Notes: generated by a model not told the origin, from the letters alone. Numbered from the stretch's first letter, positions 15,919-24,957 are shown. The stretch is DNA of 49,025 nt from Hymenobacter coccineus (GCF_001816125.1 NZ_MDZA01000144.1:1-49025); one strand, 5' to 3'. Numbers and translations: made by a program.

Positions 15919-18324
15919 TTAGAATTTGAAATTATAGGTCACCGACGGGATGAATGGGAACAGCGACACTTGCTGGGCCCGGAAGCCAGTGATACGGTCG
16001 GTGGTCTTGTCGCGCACGGTTTCGAAGTAGTCGAAGTAGGCGTTGCGGCGGTTGGTGGCGTTGTACACGCTGAAGGTGAAGTCGCGCTCGCCGCCGCGCT
16101 GCGTGGGCCGCAGCTTGTACACCAGGCCCAGGTCGAGGCGCGCGTAGGGGATAAGGCGGAACGAGTTGCGGTCGGGGTAAATGGGGATGGGGCGCGGGTC
16201 GGTGCCGCCGGTGGTGTTGCCCTCGTTCGTGTTGACGTTGGAGCCGTTGATGTCCTGGTAGCCGAAACGGCCCAGGGGCAGCGTGGTGAGGTTGCCGCTG
16301 GTGTAGATGTAGCTGGCCGTGAGGGTAAAGCGCGTGTTGAGCTGGTGCAACACCACCACCGTCAGGTTGTGGCGGCGGTCGTAGTTGGGGTGGTAGTCCT
16401 GGCCGTTGTTCACGCCGGTGGTGCCGCGCTGGGGCCCAATGTTCAGCCAGGCCCAAGCCAGGGTGTAGCCCACCCAGCCGGTGGTTTTGCCGGTTTTCTT
16501 TTCCAGGTACAGCTCGTTGCCGTAGCTCCAGCTCTTGCCGAACAGGAACTCGGTGTCCAGCTCGGGGTTCACAAACAGCTGGGCCCCGTCCTTGAAGTCA
16601 ATCTGGTTTTTGCCCCACTTGTAGTACACCTCGTCGGTGAGCAAAAACTTGCCGCCGCCCAGCAAAAAGCTCACCCCCGTGCTGGCCTGCTGCGAGCGCT
16701 GCGGCTTGACGGACAGCCGCGACGGGTACCAGATGTCCGTCGGCAGCGTGGCGCCCGAGTTGGTTACCAGGTGCACGTACTGGTACATCAGGGCGTAGCT
16801 GGCCTTCAGCGAGACGTTGTCACTCAGGGAGTAGCGGGCCGAGAGGCGTGGCTCCAGGCCGGCGTAGTTGTTGGTGCCGCTGTGCCAGGCCGAGAGGCGC
16901 AGGCCGGCGTCGATTTGCAGCTTGTCGCTGGCCCGGAAGTTGTCGCCCACGTACAGGGCCCCCTCGCTGGCGGTGTAGCCCACGTCGGCCCCGAAGTTCA
17001 CCGAGCCATCGCCCGAGCCAGCCTGCAAGCGGCCCACCCCGAAGCGGTGCGCCGTGGCCGCCGCCCCAAACTTGATGGTGTGGCGGTCGTTGGGCACGTA
17101 CTCGAAATCAGTGCGCAGGGCGTAGTCGCGGATGGACGAGCCCAGGTTGAACGAGAACTGGTCGAGCTTATTGGTCAGGTTGTACTGGTAGTCGGTAATG
17201 GTGGCCGTGGTGTTCACCAGCAGCCGCGGGTTGAACACGTGGTTCCAGCGCAGCGTGGCCAGCGTGTTGCCCCAGTCGAAGTTGAAATTGAAGCCGTTGG
17301 TGGCCCCCGAGAAGCCAAACTTATCGCGCCCCAGGTAGGCACTCAAGTACACGTTGTCTTTGGGCCCCAGGGTGTAGTTGGCCTTGAAGTTGAGGTCGTA
17401 GAAATAGTAGTCGGGGATGGGCGTGAAGTCCTCCTTGTTTACGTTGGCCCGGTTGTAGGCGCGGGTGAAGATGTCGAAATACGTGCGCCGCCCCGACAGG
17501 ATGAACGAGCCCTTGCCTTTGTTGATGGGGCCCTCAAAAGTGAGGCGCGACGAAATCAGGCCCAGGCCGCCCGTCACGTGGTAGTTCTGGCGGTCGCCCT
17601 CGCGCAGCTTCACGTCCACCACCGACGAGAGCCGGCCCCCGAACTGGGCCGGGAAGCCGGCCTTGTACAGGTCCACGCTCTGCACGGCGTCGGAGTTGAA
17701 CACCGAAAACAGCCCGAACAAGTGGCTGGGGTTGTACACCGTGGCGTTGTCCACCAGAAACAGGTTCTGGTCGGCCGAGCCGCCGCGCACAAATAGGCCG
17801 CTGGTGCCCTCGCCGCCGGGCTGCACGCCGGGCTTGAGCTGCAAGGTTTTCAGAATATCGACTTCCCCAAACAGCGCCGGCAGCAGCTTGGCCTCGCGGA
17901 TGCTGAGGTGCTCGACGCCCATCTGCGTGGTTTTAAGCTTTTGCCCCAGCGTTTGGGCCCCCTGCACCACCACCTCGTCCAGGGCGTTTTCGCTCGGCGT
18001 GAGCGGGTACACGAAGCGCTGGTTGCGGGTCAGGTTCACATCGCTCGTCAGCGGCTCGTAGCCCACAAAAGCCACCACTACCTGGTAGCGCCCGGCCGGC
18101 AGCGTGAGGCGGAAGTGGCCCACCGAGTCGGCGGCGGTACCTGTGTTCAGGGCGGGCACCGCCACGCTGGCCCCGGGCAGCGCCTCACCGCCGGCGGCCC
18201 GCACTGTGCCGCTCAGTGTGAAGCTGCCCTGCGCCCGGGCCCCCTGGGCAGTGCTAAATAGCAATAAACCAATAACTAAGAATAGTGCTGGCCAGCGGCG
18301 CGCATCGGGGGTAATCAATTGCAT
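15919..18324 (-). CDS. TonB-dependent receptor with carboxypeptidase-like N-terminal domain
   Basis: 801 residues. The start at 18324 (MQLITPDARRWPALF) fits a signal peptide ending near GARAQG and lies just after a perfect -7 box. Residues about 35-120 form a CarboxypepD_reg-like domain (FTLSGTVRAAGGEALPGASV). Then comes the plug, with VVVQGAQTLGQKL and GGEGTSGLFVRGGSADQNLF, and a beta-barrel that ends SVTYNFKF with the C-terminal phenylalanine required by the BAM machinery. This receptor imports a bulky ligand across the outer membrane using proton-motive force. It pairs with the downstream DUF4249 lipoprotein; the ligand is not evident. Confidence 0.95.
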   Translation of the reverse strand: MQLITPDARRWPALFLVIGLLLFSTAQGARAQGSFTLSGTVRAAGGEALPGASVAVPALNTGTAADSVGHFRLTLPAGRYQVVVAFVGYEPLTSDVNLTRNQRFVYPLTPSENALDEVVVQGAQTLGQKLKTTQMGVEHLSIREAKLLPALFGEVDILKTLQLKPGVQPGGEGTSGLFVRGGSADQNLFLVDNATVYNPSHLFGLFSVFNSDAVQSVDLYKAGFPAQFGGRLSSVVDVKLREGDRQNYHVTGGLGLISSRLTFEGPINKGKGSFILSGRRTYFDIFTRAYNRANVNKEDFTPIPDYYFYDLNFKANYTLGPKDNVYLSAYLGRDKFGFSGATNGFNFNFDWGNTLATLRWNHVFNPRLLVNTTATITDYQYNLTNKLDQFSFNLGSSIRDYALRTDFEYVPNDRHTIKFGAAATAHRFGVGRLQAGSGDGSVNFGADVGYTASEGALYVGDNFRASDKLQIDAGLRLSAWHSGTNNYAGLEPRLSARYSLSDNVSLKASYALMYQYVHLVTNSGATLPTDIWYPSRLSVKPQRSQQASTGVSFLLGGGKFLLTDEVYYKWGKNQIDFKDGAQLFVNPELDTEFLFGKSWSYGNELYLEKKTGKTTGWVGYTLAWAWLNIGPQRGTTGVNNGQDYHPNYDRRHNLTVVVLHQLNTRFTLTASYIYTSGNLTTLPLGRFGYQDINGSNVNTNEGNTTGGTDPRPIPIYPDRNSFRLIPYARLDLGLVYKLRPTQRGGERDFTFSVYNATNRRNAYFDYFETVRDKTTDRITGFRAQQVSLFPFIPSVTYNFKF

Positions 18325-18345
18325 AGGCGACGGGTAAAGCGCAGT

Positions 18346-18353
18346 CAAAGGTA
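18346..18353 (-). promoter_or_regulatory. Putative -7 box of the TonB receptor operon (TACCTTTG)
   Basis: Minus-strand TACCTTTG, an exact TAnnTTTG match, lies 21 bases before the ATG at 18324. Because transcription would start inside the longer upstream frame, it also helps to decide the start codon. Confidence 0.6.
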
Positions 18354-18405
18354 CGCTGCCCCAACGCCAGCCGGCCCCAAAGTAGTGCGTTTCCCCGGTG
18401 AGTAA

Positions 18406-18485
18406 TTAGCGGTGAACAGTTAGTGGTGAACAGTTAGCAATTCTGCCTTTCGGCTAACTGTTCACCACTAACTGTTCACTGCTAA
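18406..18485. repeat. Long hairpin of GTGAACAGTTAG units, trxA terminator candidate
   Basis: Two 33-base arms (18406-18438, 18453-18485) with one mismatch and a 14-base loop. Each arm holds two tandem copies of a unit like GGTGAACAGTTAG. The right arm overlaps the trxA stop codon. A diverged unit, GCAGTTAGCGGTGAGCAGTT, lies just upstream of trxA at 18801-18820, and distant relatives occur around 43505-43735 and 45812-45850. Confidence 0.75.
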
Positions 18486-18793
18486 CTGCCCACGAAGGGC
18501 CCCACAGCCCGGGCCAGCTCGGCGGCGGGCACGGCCCCGGCCTGCCGCCACACTGGCTGCCCCTGGCGGAACAGAATCAGCGTCGGGATGCTCTGCACGC
18601 GGTACTGCTGGGCCACGGCGGGGTTCTTGTCCACGTCAATTTTAATGACCCGCAACTTGCCCTGGTGCTGGGCGGCAAACTGCTGGAGGATGGGGGCCAT
18701 CGTTTTGCACGGGCCGCACCAGTCGGCAAAAAAGTCAACCAGCACGGGCATCCCGGGGCTATCAATCAGTTCGGCAAAGGACTTGCGGGGCAT
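18482..18793 (-). CDS. trxA: Thioredoxin
   Basis: 103 residues, the full length of a classical cytoplasmic thioredoxin, which reduces disulfides in target proteins using electrons from thioredoxin reductase. Active site WCGPC at 25-29. The cis-proline is in VQSIPTLILFRQG, and the buried acidic residue lies in LVDFFADWCGPC. There is no signal peptide. Its stop codon lies inside a long hairpin repeat, and the region before its start contains a related half-repeat. It is on the same strand as the TonB receptor downstream but separated by the hairpin, so it is probably its own unit. Confidence 0.95.
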   Translation of the reverse strand: MPRKSFAELIDSPGMPVLVDFFADWCGPCKTMAPILQQFAAQHQGKLRVIKIDVDKNPAVAQQYRVQSIPTLILFRQGQPVWRQAGAVPAAELARAVGPFVGS

Positions 18794-18865
18794 AGGAAAG
18801 GCAGTTAGCGGTGAGCAGTTGGCAGCGGGGCCCCACGACGCGGGGCCCCCTGCGGGCTTTAAACG

Positions 18866-18895
18866 AAAAAAGCCCGGCGGCGGCCGAGCTTTTTA
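18866..18895 (-). terminator. Rho-independent terminator after the secreted protein gene
   Basis: On the minus strand, AGCTCGGC pairs with GCCGGGCT (one G-T wobble) and is followed by TTTTTT. It lies about 75 bases after the stop codon at 18971. The A run on the other side means it could work in both directions. Confidence 0.65.
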
Positions 18896-18970
18896 ACTGC
18901 TTCACTACTAACGATGAATATGGCATGGGACGGCTTAAATTATTGGGCCCCACGTGCTTGCCAGTGGCCG

Positions 18971-19426
18971 CTAGGGCCGCTCCTTTTGCACCACAGTCAC
19001 GTCGTTGCCCACCTCGGGCAGGGCAAAGTGGCCCCCCACGGCCCGCTTTCCCTTCACCAGGCATTCCCAGGTGTAGCGGCCGGGCGTGGCGGCAGCCGCT
19101 TCGCCGGTGCTGGCCTTGAAATAATCAGGGGATGAGGCTTCGCTGGGGAACATCACGTCCACGCCGTTTTGGCCCTTTTCAATGTTCCGCACCAGCTGGT
19201 AGTCTTTGCCGGTGCGCTCACTGTGCACCACAAACGTGGCCGTGTAGGGCCCCAACTGGCCGTACTTGTCGAGCACGCCGAGCGTGACGTGGGCCGTGGT
19301 GCTCACCATCCAGGTTTGGGCGCGGGCCGGGGCCGGCACGGCCAGCCACAGCAGCGCCAGGGCCCCCAGAACCCGGCCCCAGCAGGCGGCGGAAAAGATT
19401 GATTGCGAGTAAGGTATAGATTGCAT
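18971..19426 (-). CDS. Secreted protein of unknown function
   Basis: 151 residues. The N-terminus is a clear signal peptide with an early basic/polar part and a hydrophobic core, GALALLWLAVPAPARAQ. The mature 115 residues are predicted mostly beta (TATFVVHSERTGKDYQLVRN, then GRYTWECLVKGKRAVGGHFA), compatible with an immunoglobulin-like or carboxypeptidase-regulatory-like sandwich. A single cysteine excludes an internal disulfide. I do not recognise the family. It has its own terminator downstream and faces away from the HNH gene. Confidence 0.7.
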   Translation of the reverse strand: MQSIPYSQSIFSAACWGRVLGALALLWLAVPAPARAQTWMVSTTAHVTLGVLDKYGQLGPYTATFVVHSERTGKDYQLVRNIEKGQNGVDVMFPSEASSPDYFKASTGEAAAATPGRYTWECLVKGKRAVGGHFALPEVGNDVTVVQKERP

Positions 19427-19585
19427 AGCGGTTAAATAAGAAAAAATTGTAAGAAGTAATGAAAGCAGATTTGGCTAAAAATTGGATTCTGGCAGTTGCG
19501 GGACAAGGTAAGGATTTTACTGAAATTTCATAAAAATCAGGCAACTCCGCCGCGGCCAGCGGGGTTTATTTCACGCCGGCGGCCC

Positions 19586-19930
19586 ATGCCCCGGTTCCTG
19601 CCCATGCCCCGCCGCCGCGCTTCGTTGCCTGCTTCCTGGCCCCCGGCCTCGGGGGCCCCCTCCCCGCGCTGCGGCCTGTGCGAGCGGGCGGTGCAGGCCA
19701 CCTCGCGCCACCACTTGGTGCCCCGCGAGGAAGGTGGCCGCCACGGCCCCACTGTCGATTTGTGCCAGCCCTGCCACAGCAGCGTGCACCGCTTCCTCAG
19801 CAACCGGGCCCTGGCCCGCGAATACGCCACGGTGGAGGCCCTGCGCGCCGCCGAAGAACTCCAGACGTACCTACGCTGGGTGAAAAAGCAGCGCGTCGAG
19901 CGCATCACCAACCGCCGGGGGCGGACGTAG
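19586..19930 (+). CDS. Small HNH-type zinc-binding protein
   Basis: About 114 residues from ATG 19586; a later ATG at 19604 is also possible. The core CGLCERAVQATSRHHLVPRE, then LCQPCHSSVHRFLSN, shows two CxxC pairs and the HH of an HNH (beta-beta-alpha metal) nuclease fold. The C-terminal helix is basic. It resembles short stand-alone HNH proteins seen in Bacteroidota, whose role (DNA repair, restriction or neither) is unknown. The next gene starts 17 bases downstream on the same strand, so co-transcription is likely. The N-terminal 35 residues are arginine/proline rich and unconserved looking. Confidence 0.7.
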   Translation: MPRFLPMPRRRASLPASWPPASGAPSPRCGLCERAVQATSRHHLVPREEGGRHGPTVDLCQPCHSSVHRFLSNRALAREYATVEALRAAEELQTYLRWVKKQRVERITNRRGRT

Positions 19931-19935
19931 GGCCC

Positions 19936-19943
19936 CACCTTTG
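19936..19943 (+). promoter_or_regulatory. Possible -7 box abutting a start codon (CACCTTTG)
   Basis: CACCTTTG keeps the TTTG part of the Bacteroidota -7 box and lies only four bases before the ATG at 19948. If used, the transcript would be leaderless or nearly so. The TA half is replaced by CA. Confidence 0.25.
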
Positions 19944-19947
19944 CGCC

Positions 19948-21012
19948 ATGAACCACCGCTACTTCGTGCCCTTCGCCGCCGTGCGCCGGCAGCCCACCAT
20001 CGTGGTCGACAGCGTAGGCCTGGGCGCCGCCCTCACCCTGGCGCACTGGCGCGGCGCGGCCACCCCGGGGCCCCTGCGCGACGATACCAGCGCCGGCTCG
20101 GCCCTGCGCGCCCTGCACCACCCCGAAACGCCCGGCCTGGAAGCGCAGGCCGTGACGGCCAACCACTTCGACGTCGACGGCTTCGTGGGCGTGTGGGCCC
20201 TGCTGCACCCCGCCCTGGCCCTGCGCCACGAGGAGCTGCTGCGCCTAGCGGCCACGCTGGGCGACTTCCGGGAGTTGGATTGGACTAATCCGCTGGCCGA
20301 CACCGCGCTGAAACTCGTGTGCTGGCTGAACGCCGAGGAAAAAACCCGCTTCTACGAGCCCTTTGGGGCCCCCGCCCGCAAGCGGCGCGAAGACGAGGCT
20401 TCGGCTGAGAAGTTCGCCTGGTTCCTGCCGCGCTTCGCCGAAATTTTGGAAAACCCCGCCGCCGGCCGCGCCGCCTGGGGCCCCGAGCACGCCCGCGTGA
20501 CGGCCGCCGTGGCCGTCGCCCAGGGCCCTAATACGCAGCGCGTGGGCTACGCCGAGGTGGGCCTGGCCGTGGTGCGCACGCCCGGGCCGCTGCCGTACTA
20601 CGCGCTGTTTGGGCCCACGGCGGGATTCGATTGGGTACTGAGCCTTTACGACGGCCAGCGCTACGAGCTGGAGTGCAAATACACCACCTGGATTGATCTG
20701 GAAAGCCGCCCCACGCTGCCGCGCCTGGCCCTGGGGCCCCTGGCCACCCGCCTCAACGCGCTGGAAACCAGCGGCCGCACCTGGGCCGCCGACGGGCCCA
20801 CCGACACCGGCCCGCTGCTGCGCCTGGCGGGCTCCCGCAAGCTCAGCAAAGCCCAGCGCTACGCCGACCCCGACGGCCGCCCAATCTACGCCTCCTCCAT
20901 CGCGCCCGACGTTTTGGAGCACGAAGTGCTGGCGTTTCTGCGCGCCGGCTACGCCAACATCCAACCCAAAAAGTACTGGACCTGGGCCGAAGTGAAAGCT
21001 ACCGGGGCGTAG
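19948..21012 (+). CDS. DUF6687-like protein
   Basis: 354 residues. The start YFVPFAAVRRQPTIVVDSVG, the segment ALTLAHWRGAATPGPLRDDT and especially ANHFDVDGFVGVWALLHP match what I remember of the DUF6687 family of Bacteroidota and actinobacteria; this is recalled, not searched. The NHFDxDG motif resembles a metal-binding aspartate/histidine cluster of the kind found in phosphoesterases, but no function is established. There is no signal peptide or membrane segment, so it is cytoplasmic. It follows the HNH gene by 17 bases. The convergent sbcC gene is separated by a 104-base palindrome. Confidence 0.7.
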   Translation: MNHRYFVPFAAVRRQPTIVVDSVGLGAALTLAHWRGAATPGPLRDDTSAGSALRALHHPETPGLEAQAVTANHFDVDGFVGVWALLHPALALRHEELLRLAATLGDFRELDWTNPLADTALKLVCWLNAEEKTRFYEPFGAPARKRREDEASAEKFAWFLPRFAEILENPAAGRAAWGPEHARVTAAVAVAQGPNTQRVGYAEVGLAVVRTPGPLPYYALFGPTAGFDWVLSLYDGQRYELECKYTTWIDLESRPTLPRLALGPLATRLNALETSGRTWAADGPTDTGPLLRLAGSRKLSKAQRYADPDGRPIYASSIAPDVLEHEVLAFLRAGYANIQPKKYWTWAEVKATGA

Positions 21013-21057
21013 GCGCTACGCGGCCGCACGGTTGGGTGAAGGCGGCGGTCCAAAACG

Positions 21058-21161
21058 GGGTGGTCCGGCGACTTTTTCAGTCGTCGCACTCTGATAGTTG
21101 AACAATAGCCCCGTTCAACCGTCAGAGTGGCCCGACGACTGAAAAAGTCGCCGGACCACCC
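21058..21161. repeat. 104-base palindrome, MITE-like or bidirectional terminator
   Basis: Outer arms of 29 bases are perfect inverted copies (21058-21086 and 21133-21161), beginning GGGTGGTCCGGCGACTTTTT. Inside them CACTCTGATAGTTGAAC pairs with GTTCAACCGTCAGAGTG, with two mismatches. The right side has three extra bases and the loop is nine bases. It lies exactly between two convergent genes. Confidence 0.8.
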
Positions 21162-21211
21162 GGCTTGATATCATTGCCTAACAGATTAGGGCCCCACGCG
21201 CCCACGCTGCC

Positions 21212-24200
21212 TCACACGTCGCACGGGGTTTCGGTGCCCATCACGTCCACTACGCGCACGGTGCTGGTGCCGCCCGCGCCGGGCTGGACGCGGATTTGGG
21301 TGCCGATGCGGTCCTTCAAATCGGCCACGTGCGAGATGATGCCAATCATTTTGCCCGAGTGCTGGAGGCGCTCCAGCGCGTCGAGGGCCGTGTTTAGCGC
21401 ATCGGGGTCGAGCGTGCCAAAGCCCTCGTCGATAAACAGCGATTCGATGCGGGCCTTGTGGCCGGCCAACTCGCTCAGGCCCAGGGCCAGGGCCAGGCTC
21501 ACCAGAAAGCTTTCGCCGCCCGAGAGCGAGGCCATCGGGCGCACCGTATCGGCCTGGTCGTGGTCGATGATTTGCAGCTCCAGGTTGCGGTTGGGCGTTT
21601 TGAGGATGGTGTAGCGACCCGTGAGCTGGCGCAGGCGCAGGTTGGCCAGCCGCGCCAAGTGGCTCAGCGTGAGGCCCTGGGCAAACTGGCTGAACTTGTC
21701 GCCTTTGGCCGAGCCAATCTGCTCGCTCAAATCCTGCCAGCGCTGCTCCTCTAGCTGCCGCTGCTGCAAAGCGCGCAGGCCATCGGCTAGCAGCAGGCGC
21801 GCCGCATCGTCCTGGGCCAGTTGGTTGCTGGTGGCCCCCAGCTGCTGCTGCAAAATATCGTCGGCCTTGTTCAGCGCCGCCAGCTGCCCATCCAGCTCGG
21901 GGCCGGTGTGGGGCGTGAGGCCGGCCTCGGCGTGGTGGCCCAGCTCGGCGGTGAGGTCGGCGAGGCGGCGGGTGGCGGCAGTCTGGGCCACGAGGTGGTC
22001 GTGGCGGCGCTGGGCCAGGCGCTCGGCTTCGGGGGCGGGCAGCAGCAGGGCCCTCGCTTCGGCCGCATTGGCGAAGCCGGCGGCGGCCAGCGCCGTGGCC
22101 AGCTCGGTCTGGCGGGCATCGTGGGCGGCGCGGTGCTCGGCTAGCTGGGTATTCAGCGTGCGGTGGGCATCGTGCTTGATGGCCAGGTTCTGCTGCTGCT
22201 GGCCGCGGTGGCCATAGGCCAGCTGCTTGGCCTCGTCCAGTTGCCGAGTAGCTTGGTGCAGCTGCTCGGCTTCGGCGGTGGGGTCAGGGCCGGCGTAGCG
22301 GGCCAGCCGGGTGGCCCGTAGCTGGTCGAGCAGCTGCTGCTCGGTAGCCAGGGCTTGGGCGTTGGCCCGAAGCGCGGCCTCGGCCAGGGCCAACGTAGCG
22401 GCACGGTCGGCTTGCCGGTCCCGGAGGGCAGCGGCCTTGTGCTGCAAATCGGTCAGGTTTTGGGCCCGGGCCGCGTATTCGCTGGCTCGCTCTTCCAGCG
22501 TAGCCCGCACGCCGCTGTAGGGCTGCCCCGCGGCGGGCAGCCGCAAGCCGTGCGGCACCAGCAACCCTTGGATGACCGCTCGGTAGTTGCCGGCTTGTTC
22601 CCGGAAATTGGCCAGCCCCGCGGCCAGGGCCCCCAGGCTCTGCTGCGCTTTTTGCTGCCGTTCGGTGGCGTGCTGGGCTTCTTCCTGGGCTTGCTTGCTG
22701 ACTGCGCCCGCGGCGGTGTGGTCGATGCGCAGCTGCGCCAGCTGCTCGGTGAGAACGACGAGGCGGCGGCGGGCGGCCCCGGTGGCGGCCTGGGCGGCGG
22801 CGGTATCGGCCAGTAAATGCTGCAAGGCGGCGAGGTCGCTCAGATCGGGGAGGGGCGGCACGAGGGCCGCCGCCAACTCGGTGGCCTGGTGGCGGGCAAG
22901 GTTGGCGGCGTTGGCGTTTTCGTCGTGGCGCGCCCGCCGCTGCTGCTGCTCGGTACGGCAGCGCACCAGGTCCTGCCCGGTTCGGGTCAGCTCTGCATTC
23001 AGGTGCACCAAGGCCTGCTTTTGCGCATCCACGCGCAGCTCGTACTCGTTGGCATCGGCTGCAAAATCAGCCCCAAAAGCGTGCTCCAGCGCGCCGCACA
23101 GCGGACACGGCTGGCCGGTTTGCAGCTGCTGGCGGTGGGCGTTGAAGTCGGCCAGGGCCTGTTGGGCGCGCAGCTCGCGCTGGTAGCTGTCGAGCAGGCG
23201 CTGGCCGTCGCCCTGCCGTTCGGTGAGGTGGGCAAAAGCCGTTTCGGCCTGTTCGCGGGTTATTTCTTCTTGAGCGTACTCCCGATCCAAGGCCTGGGCG
23301 CGGGCCGCCTGGTCGTGGGCGGCTTGGGCCAGGGGCAGCAGGCGCTGCACCAGTTGCAGGCGGGCGGTGAGGTCGGCGTCGTGCTGGGCCAGGGCGTCGG
23401 CGTCGGTGCCGCGCAGCAGCTCGGTCACTTCGTCGCGGCTGGGCCGGCCTTGCTCCACCAGGGTTTGCTGGGTTTGCCGGGCCCCCGCGGCGGCCTGCTC
23501 GTGGCGCTTGCGGTCGGCCGTGGCCTCGGCCAGCTGCTGGAGGTGCGCTTGCTGCTGGGCTTCGAGCGTGGCCAATTCGGTATTCACCGCCTCCAGGTCA
23601 CTAATCTGGGCCCCGATTTCGATTAGCTCGTCCTTAAGCTGGGCCTCGTGGTTGTGGGCTAACAGCCAGGTTTCCGAGGCGATTTGCTGCTGGCCTAGCG
23701 CGGCCAAGTCGTGGGTCTGCGCTTTTTGCCACGCGGCTTGCTCGGCCTCGTGCGCTGCCTGTTTCTGGTCGTGGGTCGTGTGGTTCTTCGTCAGCTGCTG
23801 CTGCGCCGAAGCTATTTCAGCGTCCTGCTGCCGGGCCATTTGCAGCACGGGCCGTAGCCGGTCCTCCGTGGCGAGTGCTGCGGCGTGGTTATCGGCGGCG
23901 GCCTCGTAACGCGCTTCGGCCTCCTGGGTGGCCTGGGCCAGCAGGGGCAAGGCCTGGTCCAGGGCTTCGAGCTGCGCCACGTCGCGGCTCAGTTCCTGCT
24001 CGGCGGCGGCAGCCAGGGCCAATGGGGCCCCCAGGTTCGTGGCGCGGAGGTGGCCGTCGAGCCGGGCGGAATCGGGCCGGAGCAGCTCCTCGGTGCGGCG
24101 CAACTCCTCGGTTTCGCCGGTGGTTTTGCGCAGCTGCCGGTCCAGCTGGTCCAGGATGGCGCGCCAGGTCTGGAATACGTGCAGCTCCTGCTGCTCTTCG

Positions 24201-24931
24201 TAGTGGCCTTCGGCTTCTTCGTGCAGGCGGTCGAGCTGGGCTTCCAGGGCCCCGCGCTCGTCGTCGGGCAGCAGGCGGGTGGCTTCGAGCTGGGCGCGCA
24301 GCAGCTTGGTTTTCAGCTCTTCCTCCTTGGCCTTTTCAAACGCCGCCACCGACAGCCGCGAGTAGATGCCCACGTTGGTCATCTTTTCGAGCAGGGCGCT
24401 GCGCTCCTTTTCCGGCGCGTGCAGGAAGCGCGCAAATTTGCCCTGGCTCAGCAGCACCGATTGCTCGAACTGCCCAAAATCGAGCCCCGACAGCTCGCCC
24501 ACCTTCGCCGGCACGGCCTCCTTGCCGCTGACGATGGCCGCGCCGGATGGGCTCATTACCAGCGACATGGCGTCCTGGCCGAGGCCGCCTTTGTCGTCGC
24601 CGCGTACCTTGCGCTTCACTTCCCAGCGCGAGCGATAGCGCACGCGGGCCACGGCCCCGGTGTCGGCGTCGGTTTCGTGCACCTCAAACTCGACCTCCGA
24701 AAACGCGAACGGCGCGTGGCGGCTCACCATCTCGCCTACCTGGCGGTCGTGGCGCGGCACGCGGCCGTAGAGGCCCACGGCAATGGCGTCGAGCAGCGTG
24801 CTTTTGCCCGCGCCGGTGGGCCCCGTGATGGCAAACAAGCCTGTGTCGGCCAGCGGCGCGGCATCGAAACGGATGAGGTAGGGGCCCGGCAGCGAGTTCA
24901 GATTGGCGAAGCGGACGCTGATAATTTTCAT
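21212..24931 (-). CDS. sbcC: Exonuclease SbcCD, ATPase subunit SbcC
   Basis: 1239 residues. The start at 24931 (MKIISVRFANLNSLPGPY) is the canonical SbcC N-terminus; the frame is open further upstream but without conservation. Walker A is GPTGAGKST (37-45). Long Gln/Ala/Leu-rich coiled coils fill about 200-1000, interrupted by the zinc-hook CPLC at 609-612. The C-terminal lobe has the ABC signature LSGGESFLVSLALALGLSEL and Walker B SLFIDEGFGTLD. With SbcD it forms the Mre11-Rad50-like nuclease that opens hairpins and processes double-strand ends. In most bacteria the sbcD gene is adjacent; here it lies about 4.1 kb upstream on the same strand. Confidence 0.95.
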   Translation of the reverse strand: MKIISVRFANLNSLPGPYLIRFDAAPLADTGLFAITGPTGAGKSTLLDAIAVGLYGRVPRHDRQVGEMVSRHAPFAFSEVEFEVHETDADTGAVARVRYRSRWEVKRKVRGDDKGGLGQDAMSLVMSPSGAAIVSGKEAVPAKVGELSGLDFGQFEQSVLLSQGKFARFLHAPEKERSALLEKMTNVGIYSRLSVAAFEKAKEEELKTKLLRAQLEATRLLPDDERGALEAQLDRLHEEAEGHYEEQQELHVFQTWRAILDQLDRQLRKTTGETEELRRTEELLRPDSARLDGHLRATNLGAPLALAAAAEQELSRDVAQLEALDQALPLLAQATQEAEARYEAAADNHAAALATEDRLRPVLQMARQQDAEIASAQQQLTKNHTTHDQKQAAHEAEQAAWQKAQTHDLAALGQQQIASETWLLAHNHEAQLKDELIEIGAQISDLEAVNTELATLEAQQQAHLQQLAEATADRKRHEQAAAGARQTQQTLVEQGRPSRDEVTELLRGTDADALAQHDADLTARLQLVQRLLPLAQAAHDQAARAQALDREYAQEEITREQAETAFAHLTERQGDGQRLLDSYQRELRAQQALADFNAHRQQLQTGQPCPLCGALEHAFGADFAADANEYELRVDAQKQALVHLNAELTRTGQDLVRCRTEQQQRRARHDENANAANLARHQATELAAALVPPLPDLSDLAALQHLLADTAAAQAATGAARRRLVVLTEQLAQLRIDHTAAGAVSKQAQEEAQHATERQQKAQQSLGALAAGLANFREQAGNYRAVIQGLLVPHGLRLPAAGQPYSGVRATLEERASEYAARAQNLTDLQHKAAALRDRQADRAATLALAEAALRANAQALATEQQLLDQLRATRLARYAGPDPTAEAEQLHQATRQLDEAKQLAYGHRGQQQQNLAIKHDAHRTLNTQLAEHRAAHDARQTELATALAAAGFANAAEARALLLPAPEAERLAQRRHDHLVAQTAATRRLADLTAELGHHAEAGLTPHTGPELDGQLAALNKADDILQQQLGATSNQLAQDDAARLLLADGLRALQQRQLEEQRWQDLSEQIGSAKGDKFSQFAQGLTLSHLARLANLRLRQLTGRYTILKTPNRNLELQIIDHDQADTVRPMASLSGGESFLVSLALALGLSELAGHKARIESLFIDEGFGTLDPDALNTALDALERLQHSGKMIGIISHVADLKDRIGTQIRVQPGAGGTSTVRVVDVMGTETPCDV

Positions 24932-24957
24932 GCTAACTAATTTCCCACAAGACACCC

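Noticed and set aside
15970..17796. 608-codon plus-strand frame opposite the TonB receptor
   Set aside because: Antisense shadow of a convincing receptor; low-complexity Val/Gly/His composition and no domain.
18401..18485. Possible CRISPR-like tandem units
   Set aside because: The units are inverted rather than regularly spaced direct repeats, there are no spacers, and no cas gene is near.
21058..21161. Insertion sequence
   Set aside because: Only the inverted ends and a nine-base loop exist; there is no room for a transposase.
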